DNA from: Roseibium sp. HPY-6
Lineage (GTDB): Bacteria; Pseudomonadota; Alphaproteobacteria; Rhizobiales; Stappiaceae
NCBI RefSeq assembly: GCF_040530035.1
Contig: NZ_JBEWCD010000001.1
Span: 1,922,001 to 1,986,000 of the forward strand
DNA length: 64,000 nt
Direction of reading: 5' to 3'
Shown here: in pieces, positions 56,963-64,000 of the stretch
Position numbering within the stretch: the stretch's first letter is position 1
Layout: every line of letters starts with the position of its first letter
The notes under the pieces: generated by a model
What the model saw: only the letters and a program-made list of their open reading frames with translations
What the model was told of the DNA's origin: nothing
Databases searched by the model: none
Program-made: the position numbers and the translations under genes

Positions 56963-58074
56963 GCGCCCCCTCCAAAAACCGCAACAGGCTCTCCGAGCGC
57001 CGCCGGCTCCGGTGTAACGCCAACTCCGGGCGCATCGCTGAAAATGACATAACCGTCTTGATTGCGCGCGCCCTGCCCCGGAACCGGATCCACAGCCAGA
57101 TGCGCATGACACAGCCAGCTGGCAAGCCTGTTTGGGCCCGGTGTCGATGCGGCGAGGTGCAGCGTCGCCGTGTCGGCAAAGGCACTTCCGCCCGTATCTT
57201 CGATGTGCATCTGCCAGCCGACCGAAACGCCGAAATCTCGGATACGCCGCGCCTTGGTCAATCCGCCAACCCGGTTGGGTTTGACCTTGACGCCCTGACA
57301 CGCGCCCGATTTCCAGGCCTGAAGATGATCCTGAAACGTGTGCAGGCATTCATCCAGCATGATTGGTTGAGGCACCTTTTCAGCGACCGCAGCGCATTCA
57401 TCCAACGTCTCGCAGGGCTGTTCGATCCAATCGCGCGCCGAAACGGCATTCAAGACCTGCAGCGCAACGCCCGGGGTCCAGGCCCTGTTCACGTCGAACG
57501 TAACTTGTTCACCCTTCGGCAAGGCCGCGGAAATCGCTTCAATGCGTTCGATATCGGCGGCAAAGTCACTGCCGCCAACCTTCGCCGAATGCGTCCGGTA
57601 ACCTTTGGCGCTGGCCTCGTGGATCAGGGCAATCATCTCCTCGGGCGACCCTGTCGAAATGGACGAGTTAATCGCGACGGGCGCAGGTATTTCCGCACCC
57701 AGCATGCGCCAGAGAGGCTCACCGGTGGCCTTGCCGAGAAGATCCCAGCAGGCAATGTCGATCGGTGATTTGGCGTAAGGGTGCCCTGGAAGCTGGACAT
57801 CCATGGTCCGGTTGATCTCATCGAGCGCACGCGGATCCCGCCCCAGAAGCGCCGGCGCCAGCAATTCGATCGCCGACCGCAATCCCGGGGCGTGAGCCGG
57901 GAGATAAGTGTGCCCCCAGGGACAGCCTTCGCCCCAGCCGGAAAGGCCCTCATCTGTATCGATCCGCACGAAGGTGCTGTCGATTGTCTCGAATTTCAGC
58001 CGTCCGCCCGATAGCCAATAGGGCTTGGAGAGTGGAAGGTCGACCTGCCAGACGCTGATCCTGGAAATCCTCAT
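56959..58074 (-). CDS. Enolase-superfamily protein 2 (MR/MLE)
   Basis: A 371-residue paralogue of its neighbours. Catalytic Lys residues are in THSAKVGGSD and VKVKPNRVGG; metal ligands in VTFDVNRAW, WIEQPC and IMLDE. The last barrel motif reads IEDTGGSAFAD, with Gly where both neighbours have Trp. In HpbD the equivalent Trp packs against the quaternary ammonium, so this copy may act on a different substrate. It overlaps both adjacent genes by 4 bases. Confidence 0.88.
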   Translation of the reverse strand: MRISRISVWQVDLPLSKPYWLSGGRLKFETIDSTFVRIDTDEGLSGWGEGCPWGHTYLPAHAPGLRSAIELLAPALLGRDPRALDEINRTMDVQLPGHPYAKSPIDIACWDLLGKATGEPLWRMLGAEIPAPVAINSSISTGSPEEMIALIHEASAKGYRTHSAKVGGSDFAADIERIEAISAALPKGEQVTFDVNRAWTPGVALQVLNAVSARDWIEQPCETLDECAAVAEKVPQPIMLDECLHTFQDHLQAWKSGACQGVKVKPNRVGGLTKARRIRDFGVSVGWQMHIEDTGGSAFADTATLHLAASTPGPNRLASWLCHAHLAVDPVPGQGARNQDGYVIFSDAPGVGVTPEPAALGEPVAVFGGGA

Positions 58075-59183
58075 GCCGCCACTCCGTATTCGGCAACCGG
58101 TACACCAAGGCTGTCGAAATCGGGTTCGACGCCGAGGCCCGGCCCATCGGATGCGTAGAGCTTTCCGTCTTCGGTTCTCGGTCCCGGATATCCGGTCGAG
58201 CGGGTGTTGTAATTGTGAAGATCGGTCGTGTTCTGCAGAAACTCCGCCGGTGTTGAGGCCGCAAAATGCGCCAGTGTGGCCGTGGCAATCTCTCCGCCCC
58301 AGGTGTCCTCCGAGACAACCGGAATGCGGTTATCGATGAAGAAATCACGCACACGCCGCGCTTTCGAGAGCCCGCCCAGATTGGAAATTTTCAGACACAC
58401 CAGATCCGCAGCCCGGTCGGCCACGATCCGCTGCGCTGCCTGCATGCCGGTGACGCACTCATCCAGCTTCATCGGCAAGTCGATCCGGCTGCGCACCTGC
58501 AGGCACTCTTCGTATGTGCGGCAGGGCTGTTCGAAAATGAAATCAAGATCCCGCGTCGCCCTTGCGACCCTGAGCGCGTTGTCGACACGCCAACCCTGGT
58601 TGGCATCCGCCATCGCCTTTTCGCCCGGTTTAAGCAGCGGAACTACGGCGCGGATCCGTTCGATATCCTCGACCCAGTTCGCGCCGACCTTGATCTGAAA
58701 TTGCCGGTATCCGCTTGCGCGGTGACGCTCCAGTTCGGCGACCGTTTCTTCCGTCGAGCGGTGCGGGGCGACCCGGTACATCGGCGCTCCGTCCGTCAGC
58801 TTGCCGCCGAGCAGCATCCAGACCGGTGCATTCAGTGCCTTTCCGGCAATATCCCAACATGCGGCATCGAACGGGGCCTTCGCGTAGCCATGTCCCTGCA
58901 CAAGATGATCCAGCAGTTGTTCAATGCGGGCGACCTGGCGCGGGTCCTCACCGATAAGCGCGGGTGCGACGAGCCGGGCGAGCGCCTCAACTCCTTCTGA
59001 ATGCGCAACCATGTAATTCTCACCGCAGGGTGTGAACTCGCCGCAGCCGGAAAGACCCGCATCCGTATCCATGACCACAACAGAGGCCCGGGCCGTCGAA
59101 ATGGCGTTGCCGGCACCCCAGCCGTAGCTGCCGTCGACATAGGGGAGATCCGTCTTGAAGATGCGTACGCGCGTGATCTTCAT
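58071..59183 (-). CDS. Enolase-superfamily protein 3 (MR/MLE, HpbD-like)
   Basis: A 370-residue MR/MLE enzyme. Lys acid/base residues are in QFQIKVGAN and LVCLKISNLGG; metal ligands in MADANQGW, IFEQPC and MKLDE; the final motif SEDTWGGEIAT keeps the Trp. It is the first of the three in transcription order and overlaps the dehydrogenase-like gene upstream by 4 bases. The lysine pair allows 1,1-proton transfer (racemisation/epimerisation). Betaine epimerase activity is inference from HpbD likeness and neighbours. Confidence 0.88.
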   Translation of the reverse strand: MKITRVRIFKTDLPYVDGSYGWGAGNAISTARASVVVMDTDAGLSGCGEFTPCGENYMVAHSEGVEALARLVAPALIGEDPRQVARIEQLLDHLVQGHGYAKAPFDAACWDIAGKALNAPVWMLLGGKLTDGAPMYRVAPHRSTEETVAELERHRASGYRQFQIKVGANWVEDIERIRAVVPLLKPGEKAMADANQGWRVDNALRVARATRDLDFIFEQPCRTYEECLQVRSRIDLPMKLDECVTGMQAAQRIVADRAADLVCLKISNLGGLSKARRVRDFFIDNRIPVVSEDTWGGEIATATLAHFAASTPAEFLQNTTDLHNYNTRSTGYPGPRTEDGKLYASDGPGLGVEPDFDSLGVPVAEYGVAA

Positions 59184-60274
59184 GGGATCACCACGATGTT
59201 TCCCGTGTGCTTCTTCTCAATGAAGGCGGTCTGCGCCGCGTGAAAATCCTTGAGGGGATAGGTCGCGGCCAAGGCAGGTTTCACTTCGCCGCGTTCGATA
59301 TAGCCGACAAGATCCTTGAAGATATGAGGTTCCACGACGGTGGACCCGATGAGCGAAAGATCCTTTAGATAGAAGGTCCTGAGATCCAGCTCGACGATCG
59401 GCCCGGCAATCGCGCCTGAACAGGTGTACCGCCCGCCACGCTCCAGGACATCGATCAGCTTGCCCCAGTAGGGCCCTCCAACGATATCGGACACCACGGA
59501 AACGGTCTCCCGTCCAAGGGCTGCCTTCAGAGCCGCGCCGAGATCCTCCGGCGCGCGGTCCAGAAGTACGTCCGCTCCGAGCGCCTTTACGTCCGCGTGC
59601 TTTGACGTGGAGGCCGTCGCGACCACCGTCGCGCCGCGGCGTTTGGCAAGTTGGACAACAGCAGATCCGACGCCTCCGGAAGCTCCGGAGACAAGAACCG
59701 TGTCCGCTTCGGTAACCTTCGCCCGGCTGAGCATTCCCTCGGCCGTCGTGTAGGAACACGAGAACGTCGCCAGTTCCGCATCGCTCAAATTGGACTCAAC
59801 TGCACCGACATTCTTGGCGTTGGCGACTGTGTATTCGGCATATCCCCCGTCACATTCCGAGCCGAAATATCCGGCCTTGTCGCGGTTGAAGGGATCCGAC
59901 CAGTCACGGACCCATCCGTCTACCATCACCCGCTTTCCCAGCAGATCGTGAGGAGTGCCGTCGCCGAGGCCGACAACCTCTCCAACCGCATCGGCGCCTT
60001 GAATACGCGGAAATGTAATCGGCGCTCCACCCCAGGTCGGATCTTCCTGCCCGACCTCCTCGTAGGCCCCGCCCGTGGTCGCGTCGGAGACGGTTTTCGA
60101 ATACCAGCCGGACCTCGTGTTGACGTCGGTATTGTTCAGTCCGCACGCACCGACCTTGATCAGAACCTCTCCCGGGCCGGGTTTCGGCGTCGGCCAGTTT
60201 TCGTGCCAGACAATCTGGTCAAGCCCTCCATGGCCTTTCAGGACCATGGCTTTCATTGTTGCAGGTATTGTCAT
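59180..60274 (-). CDS. Medium-chain dehydrogenase/reductase, quinone-oxidoreductase-like
   Basis: A 364-residue NAD(P)-binding protein. The N-terminal GroES-like domain lacks the zinc-ligand Cys found in alcohol dehydrogenases (GACGLNNTDVNTRSG at that position), so it is likely zinc-independent. The Rossmann motif is VLVSGASGGVGSAVVQLAKR. It may reduce an enone or aldehyde in the pathway. It overlaps the FAD-dehydrogenase gene upstream and enolase gene 3 downstream by 4 bases each. Confidence 0.87.
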   Translation of the reverse strand: MTIPATMKAMVLKGHGGLDQIVWHENWPTPKPGPGEVLIKVGACGLNNTDVNTRSGWYSKTVSDATTGGAYEEVGQEDPTWGGAPITFPRIQGADAVGEVVGLGDGTPHDLLGKRVMVDGWVRDWSDPFNRDKAGYFGSECDGGYAEYTVANAKNVGAVESNLSDAELATFSCSYTTAEGMLSRAKVTEADTVLVSGASGGVGSAVVQLAKRRGATVVATASTSKHADVKALGADVLLDRAPEDLGAALKAALGRETVSVVSDIVGGPYWGKLIDVLERGGRYTCSGAIAGPIVELDLRTFYLKDLSLIGSTVVEPHIFKDLVGYIERGEVKPALAATYPLKDFHAAQTAFIEKKHTGNIVVIP

Positions 60275-62751
60275 TCGGCTGCCACTCCGACAGGCGCGTC
60301 TGTTCTGGGAAGAATGCTCTCCGGGTCGTAAGCGGGGGCGTCCAGAATGCGGGCCTTACGGCGATTGTTCATGATAACCACTTCAAGCGCGCGCCCAGGC
60401 TGAGCGGCTTCAGGCTCGACATAGGCAAAGGCAAGGATTTTGCCGACCGAATGTGCGAAGGCGACAGAGCTGGTCGCTCCCACCGGCCGGCCATCCATCA
60501 GAACCGCCTCGCCGCCGTGTCCGTCCTCAAGACCGTCGGGCTCGATTTCGAGATAAACGCAAACCCACGGCAGATTGCTCGCCGCCGCGCTCTTTTCCGT
60601 GGCCGCCTTGCCCAGAAAATCGCCTTTATCAAGCTTCACGAACCGCATCACATCGGCTTCGGGCAGCGTCACTTCATTGGTCAGTTCACCGGCGCCCTTG
60701 AAGCCCTTTTCAAGGCGAAGCGCATTCATGGCAAAGGAGCCGTAATCCTTCAATCCGAGCGGTTCGCCCGTTGACCAGAGCGCATCATAGATTTCCAGCA
60801 TATGCTCGCGGGGGATATGGAATTCCCAACCGAGCTCACCGGCATAGGACATGCGGAATGCCCAGACCTTGTGACCGGCGACCTCGATTTCCTGGGCGGT
60901 CAGCCAGCGGAACGACGCGTTGTCGAGGGCTGCTGTCGTGTTCGGTGCCAGGATATCGCGAGCAAGCGGGCCATTGAGTGTCATTGCGCCCCATTCGTTG
61001 GAACGGTTCGTGATCGTCGCGTCTTCACCTTCCAGGTTCTGGGCCAGATGATCCAGAAGCCGCTGCTCGAAGAATGCGGCACACACCAGGTAGAACCGGT
61101 CTTCGGCAAGCCGAACCACGGTCAGCTCCATTTCAATCCGGCCGCGCCGGTTGAGCATATGAGTAAGAGCGATGCCGCCGACTTTCTTCGGCAACCGATT
61201 GGCGACCAACCTGTCCAGATAGCGTTCCGCATCCGGGCCGGACAGCTCGATCTTGGTGAAAGCCGAAATGTCCATGATCCCGGCCGTCGTCCTTACGGCT
61301 TTCGTTTCCTTTGCCACGGCTTCGTGCCAGGCGGCGCGTCTGAAGGAATAGTAATCCCGCTGCTCAAGACCGTCCTTTGCAAACCAGCGCGGGCGTTCGT
61401 GCCCGTAGACCTCTTCATAGACCGCGCCCTTTTCCTTCAGGCGGTCGTAAAGCGGGCTGGGTTTGATCGGGCGGCCTTCCAGCCGGTTGAAATGCGGGAA
61501 CGGGATTTCATGGCGGAGGCAATAGTCTTCCTTGGCTTTGACGACCTGCCAGTCCTTGTCGGCGTAACCGCCGAACCTGCGCGGATCGAATTCACGCATG
61601 GAGATGTCCGCCGAGCCGTGAACGATCCAACGCGCAAGTTCACGGGTCAGGCCCGGTCCCCAGCCGATACCGATCTGGGTTCCACAGCAGCACCAGTAAT
61701 TCTTGACGCCCGGAGCCGGACCGATCAGCGGGTTGCCGTCGGGCGGATGCGAGATTGCTCCGTGGACTTCGCGCTTGATGCCGAGTTCAGCGAAGATCGG
61801 CATACGGTCCATGGCATTTTCCAGCCATGGCATGATGCGGTCGTAATCGGCTTCGAAAAGCTCGTTCTCCGCTTCCCACGGACAGAAGTCTTCCCAAACG
61901 GTGTTCGGGTTTTCCTTCTCGTAGATCCCGATCAGACCGGACTTCTGCTCCATGCGGATGTAGCCGGAGACAAGCTTGTCGTCGCGGATGACCGGCAGTT
62001 CCTTATCCAGTTCCTTGAACTCCGGAACGGTATCCGTGACGATATAATGGTGGGTCATGGAGGTCATGGGCAGTTGCAACCCGCTCCACTCCCCCATTTG
62101 CCGGGCGTAGGTTCCGCCCGCGTTGACCACGTGTTCGCAGGTGATGTCGCCGAGTTCCGTGGAGACCTTCCACTCACCATTGGCCTGCTGCTTGATATCG
62201 GTTGCGCGGCAGCGGCGAATGATCTTCACACCGAGCTTGCGCGCACCGATGGCCAACGCCTGCGTGACCCCGGAAGGATCCGCGTGACCGTCGTCAGGTG
62301 TGTGCAGCGCGCCGAGGACACCATCAAGATTGTAGAACGGATGAAGCTCGCGAATACGGTCCGGCCCGACCATTTCCATTGGAAACTTCAGCGCCCTGCC
62401 GACACTCATCGTGTGCCGGAGCCAGTCCATTTCGTCTTCGGTGTAAGCCAGCCGGAACGAGCCGCACCCGTGCCAGGTCACTGACTGACCCGTTTCCTCC
62501 TCAAGCTTCCCGGCATAGAGATCGATGTTGTAGCCGACGCACTTTCCAAGGCCGAAACTTGATGTCGAATGCGTGATCTGCCCGGCTGCATGCCAGGTCG
62601 AGCCGGAGGTCAGCTCCGCCTTTTCCAGAAGAACGACATCCGTGCAGCCTTCATGAGCCAGATGGTAGGCAAGGCCGCAGCCCATGATGCCGCCGCCAAC
62701 GATGACGACGCGGGCCGAAGACGGCAGTTTGGAGGTTCCGGTTTCCGACAC
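60271..62751 (-). CDS. Dimethylglycine/sarcosine dehydrogenase-like FAD and folate protein
   Basis: An 826-residue flavoprotein that removes N-methyl groups and passes the one-carbon unit to tetrahydrofolate. The FAD domain opens VVIVGGGIMGCGLAYHLA; LTSGSTWHAAGQ contains the His used for covalent FAD in the DMGDH family. The C-terminal half (from about residue 430) is a GcvT-like folate domain (TAGIMDISAFTKIELSGPDA). GTG at 62751, 7 bases after GGGAG, is the best start; an ATG at 62820 would overlap the start of the divergent regulator. It leads the leftward operon. A role on N-methylproline-type intermediates, as for HpbA, is inference. Confidence 0.9.
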   Translation of the reverse strand: MSETGTSKLPSSARVVIVGGGIMGCGLAYHLAHEGCTDVVLLEKAELTSGSTWHAAGQITHSTSSFGLGKCVGYNIDLYAGKLEEETGQSVTWHGCGSFRLAYTEDEMDWLRHTMSVGRALKFPMEMVGPDRIRELHPFYNLDGVLGALHTPDDGHADPSGVTQALAIGARKLGVKIIRRCRATDIKQQANGEWKVSTELGDITCEHVVNAGGTYARQMGEWSGLQLPMTSMTHHYIVTDTVPEFKELDKELPVIRDDKLVSGYIRMEQKSGLIGIYEKENPNTVWEDFCPWEAENELFEADYDRIMPWLENAMDRMPIFAELGIKREVHGAISHPPDGNPLIGPAPGVKNYWCCCGTQIGIGWGPGLTRELARWIVHGSADISMREFDPRRFGGYADKDWQVVKAKEDYCLRHEIPFPHFNRLEGRPIKPSPLYDRLKEKGAVYEEVYGHERPRWFAKDGLEQRDYYSFRRAAWHEAVAKETKAVRTTAGIMDISAFTKIELSGPDAERYLDRLVANRLPKKVGGIALTHMLNRRGRIEMELTVVRLAEDRFYLVCAAFFEQRLLDHLAQNLEGEDATITNRSNEWGAMTLNGPLARDILAPNTTAALDNASFRWLTAQEIEVAGHKVWAFRMSYAGELGWEFHIPREHMLEIYDALWSTGEPLGLKDYGSFAMNALRLEKGFKGAGELTNEVTLPEADVMRFVKLDKGDFLGKAATEKSAAASNLPWVCVYLEIEPDGLEDGHGGEAVLMDGRPVGATSSVAFAHSVGKILAFAYVEPEAAQPGRALEVVIMNNRRKARILDAPAYDPESILPRTDAPVGVAAE

Positions 62752-62818
62752 GTGTGATCTCCCAGGCCGGTGATTTTTCGATGGACATCGTAATTGTACA
62801 AATGTACTCTCGTCAATC

Positions 62819-63736
62819 ATGAATGATATGATCGTACCAAAAACGGATTTGAAAGCCCCTCAAGAGGTTCTCACCGAGCTTGCCTCGGAGCTTGAGGACC
62901 TGACGCCGGAGCTGCGCAAGGCTGCGAGCTATGTGCTTGAAAATCCTAACGATGTCGGCGTGAGCTCAATCCGCGAAATTGCGGATGCAGCAGGCGTGAA
63001 ACCGAACACGTTCGTGCGTATGGCGCGCTCGGTCGGCTTCGATGGGTACGAAGACTTTCGCCATCCGTTCCGCGAAGCGATCCGCAGTCGTGGTACGGAT
63101 TTCCCGGACCGGGCACGTTGGCTTCAGTCGCTCGCCAAGGGCGGTCAGCTGGGCGCACTCTTCGCGGAAATGGCAGCCTGCGCGATCTCCAATATCGAGA
63201 ACACCTTCGCCGCAACAGACGCCAACGCGATGAAGGCGGCCGCCGATGCAATCGTGAATGCGCGCCATACCTACGTTCTCGGCGTTGGCGTGAACAATTC
63301 CAACGCGCGCAACTTCTCCTACCTCGCTGACATGGCAGTCGATACGATCTGGACCATTCCGAGGATGGGGTCTGTTGCTACCGATGATCTTGCCCGTGCG
63401 GATGAGCGCGATGTGCTCGTCGCCATGACCTGCAAACCCTACCGCACGGATGTCATCGCCGCCGTGGAAACGGCACGCGAACAGGGACTGACCATCGTCG
63501 CCATTTCCGACAGTCCGGCCTCGCCCATTGTCGTCTGCAGCGATCATGCGTTCGTCGTCGACGCGGAAACGCCTCAGTTTTTCCCTTCGTCCGTTTCGAC
63601 AATTGCGCTGCTTGAAACGCTGCTCGCCTTCGTCATCGCCGATGCGCCCGAAGACGTGATTTCAAGCATCGACCGCTTTCACACACGCCGCCACAAGATG
63701 GGGCTCTACCAGGAAGAGTGGAAGGACCGCTCATGA
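62819..63736 (+). CDS. RpiR/MurR-family transcriptional regulator
   Basis: A 305-residue regulator with an N-terminal RpiR helix-turn-helix (SSIREIADAAGVKPNTFVRM, about residues 42-62) and a C-terminal sugar-isomerase (SIS) domain (about 125-270; VLGVGVNNSNARNF and VAISDSPASPIV). It is divergent from the FAD dehydrogenase with about 67 bp between starts and overlaps the Rieske gene by ATGA, so it likely controls this catabolic cluster. A second ATG at 62828 is possible. Ligand unknown. Confidence 0.92.
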   Translation: MNDMIVPKTDLKAPQEVLTELASELEDLTPELRKAASYVLENPNDVGVSSIREIADAAGVKPNTFVRMARSVGFDGYEDFRHPFREAIRSRGTDFPDRARWLQSLAKGGQLGALFAEMAACAISNIENTFAATDANAMKAAADAIVNARHTYVLGVGVNNSNARNFSYLADMAVDTIWTIPRMGSVATDDLARADERDVLVAMTCKPYRTDVIAAVETAREQGLTIVAISDSPASPIVVCSDHAFVVDAETPQFFPSSVSTIALLETLLAFVIADAPEDVISSIDRFHTRRHKMGLYQEEWKDRS

Positions 63737-64000
63737 ACGTTCACAACCAGCTCGTCCATTCGCTTGAAGCCCACTATTACACGGATCCGGAGCACTTCGA
63801 ACGCGAAAAGGCAGGGCTGCTTGCGCGAACGTGGCAATTTGCCGGGCATGTTTCGCTGCTCGAAAAGCCCGGAGACTATTTCACCATCGACATTGCTGAC
63901 GAAAGCATCATCTGCCTGCGCGACCGGGAAGGCGAGCTCAGGGCTTACTACAATGTCTGTCAGCACCGCGCGCACCAGCTGGTGCAGGGCGAAGGCAACA
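63733..64000 (+). CDS. Rieske-type ring-hydroxylating/demethylating oxygenase, N-terminal part
   Basis: The first 89 residues of a Rieske non-heme iron oxygenase alpha subunit; the gene runs off the right edge. Seen: EHFEREKAGLLARTWQFAGH, typical of GbcA/HpbB-like N-terminal helices, and YYNVCQHRAHQL, the first half (Cys-x-His) of the 2Fe-2S site. The second Cys-x2-His is beyond the window. Such enzymes N-demethylate betaines. Overlap with the regulator gene supports a shared pathway with the divergent FAD dehydrogenase. Confidence 0.9.
   Translation, partial: MNVHNQLVHSLEAHYYTDPEHFEREKAGLLARTWQFAGHVSLLEKPGDYFTIDIADESIICLRDREGELRAYYNVCQHRAHQLVQGEGN

Noticed and set aside
56963..57349. N-terminal extension of enolase protein 1
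   Set aside because: It reads inside the upstream paralogue in another frame; the ATG at 56962 has GGAGGGG and the usual ATGA overlap.
60802..62484. Open frame of 560 codons on the plus strand
   Set aside because: Lies wholly antisense to the DMGDH-like gene; its translation shows no family motif and the sense frame is a clear flavoprotein. High GC keeps antisense frames open.
62796..62807. GTAC-AAAT-GTAC as RpiR operator
   Set aside because: The arms are only four bases and each is itself a palindrome; too weak to list as a site, although the location is suitable.
62752..62820. ATG at 62820 as start of the DMGDH-like protein
   Set aside because: It would overlap the start codon of the divergent RpiR gene and leave no promoter; GTG at 62751 has a proper ribosome-binding site.

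Overview
The window is about 64 kb of high-GC chromosomal DNA with densely packed genes, many overlapping by 1 to 8 bases. It reads as an alphaproteobacterium, probably a marine Stappiaceae/Roseibium (Labrenzia)-type or related organism. This placement is inferred from four things: the smoEFGK-smoS-mtlK polyol operon, a DUF1523-type membrane protein, FrcBCA-like sugar transport genes, and the HutF/HutG five-step histidine route. Almost every gene belongs to a substrate-uptake-plus-catabolism cassette. I see no tRNA, rRNA, CRISPR array, insertion sequence or phage.

Layout. (1) 1-8248: an acyl-CoA dehydrogenase (its start lies before the window), a cupin, an aryl-CoA ligase resembling 2-aminobenzoate/benzoate-CoA ligases, a complete LivKHMGF-type ABC importer and a RidA-family protein. 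This looks like uptake and CoA-dependent breakdown of an aromatic or amino acid-like acid. (2) 8264-20415: myo-inositol catabolism. An aldolase, iolB, iolC and iolD run leftward; two Gfo/Idh/MocA dehydrogenases flank iolE and run rightward; a LacI repressor and an ABC importer follow. Two near-identical 20-bp LacI palindromes mark the two control regions. (3) 20478-26798: a 7TMR-DISM histidine kinase and a divergent NarL/LuxR response regulator, then an SH3-domain exported protein, an exported protein of unknown family and a large von Willebrand factor A protein. (4) 27364-33596: five co-directional genes forming a tight operon (coiled-coil protein, unknown protein, AAA+ ATPase, unknown protein with a 15-residue acidic tail, DUF1523-like membrane protein). 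I cannot assign it a function; it is the best candidate here for an undescribed system. (5) 33928-41442: a LacI regulator and the sorbitol/mannitol operon smoEFGK-smoS-mtlK, with a shared operator motif before the regulator and before smoE and a strong terminator between smoE and smoF. (6) 41641-42183: an exported TlpA-like thioredoxin. (7) 42218-53171: histidine utilisation, hutC-hutF leftward and hutI-hutH-hutG-hutU rightward, followed by a TakP-like TRAP transporter and an intergenic palindromic repeat. (8) 53165-54415: an exported family-3 glycoside hydrolase (beta-N-acetylhexosaminidase type). (9) 54547-64000: a class-III aminotransferase, three tandem HpbD-like enolase-superfamily proteins, a zinc-less alcohol dehydrogenase-like protein, a dimethylglycine/sarcosine dehydrogenase-like protein, a divergent RpiR regulator and the start of a Rieske oxygenase. 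Together these suggest breakdown of proline-betaine-type compounds.

Gene starts were chosen from ribosome-binding sites, signal peptides and overlaps. Function calls rest on remembered family motifs, since no search could be run. The hut, iol and smo/mtlK calls are firm. Substrates of the Liv-type, TRAP and enolase genes are inference.
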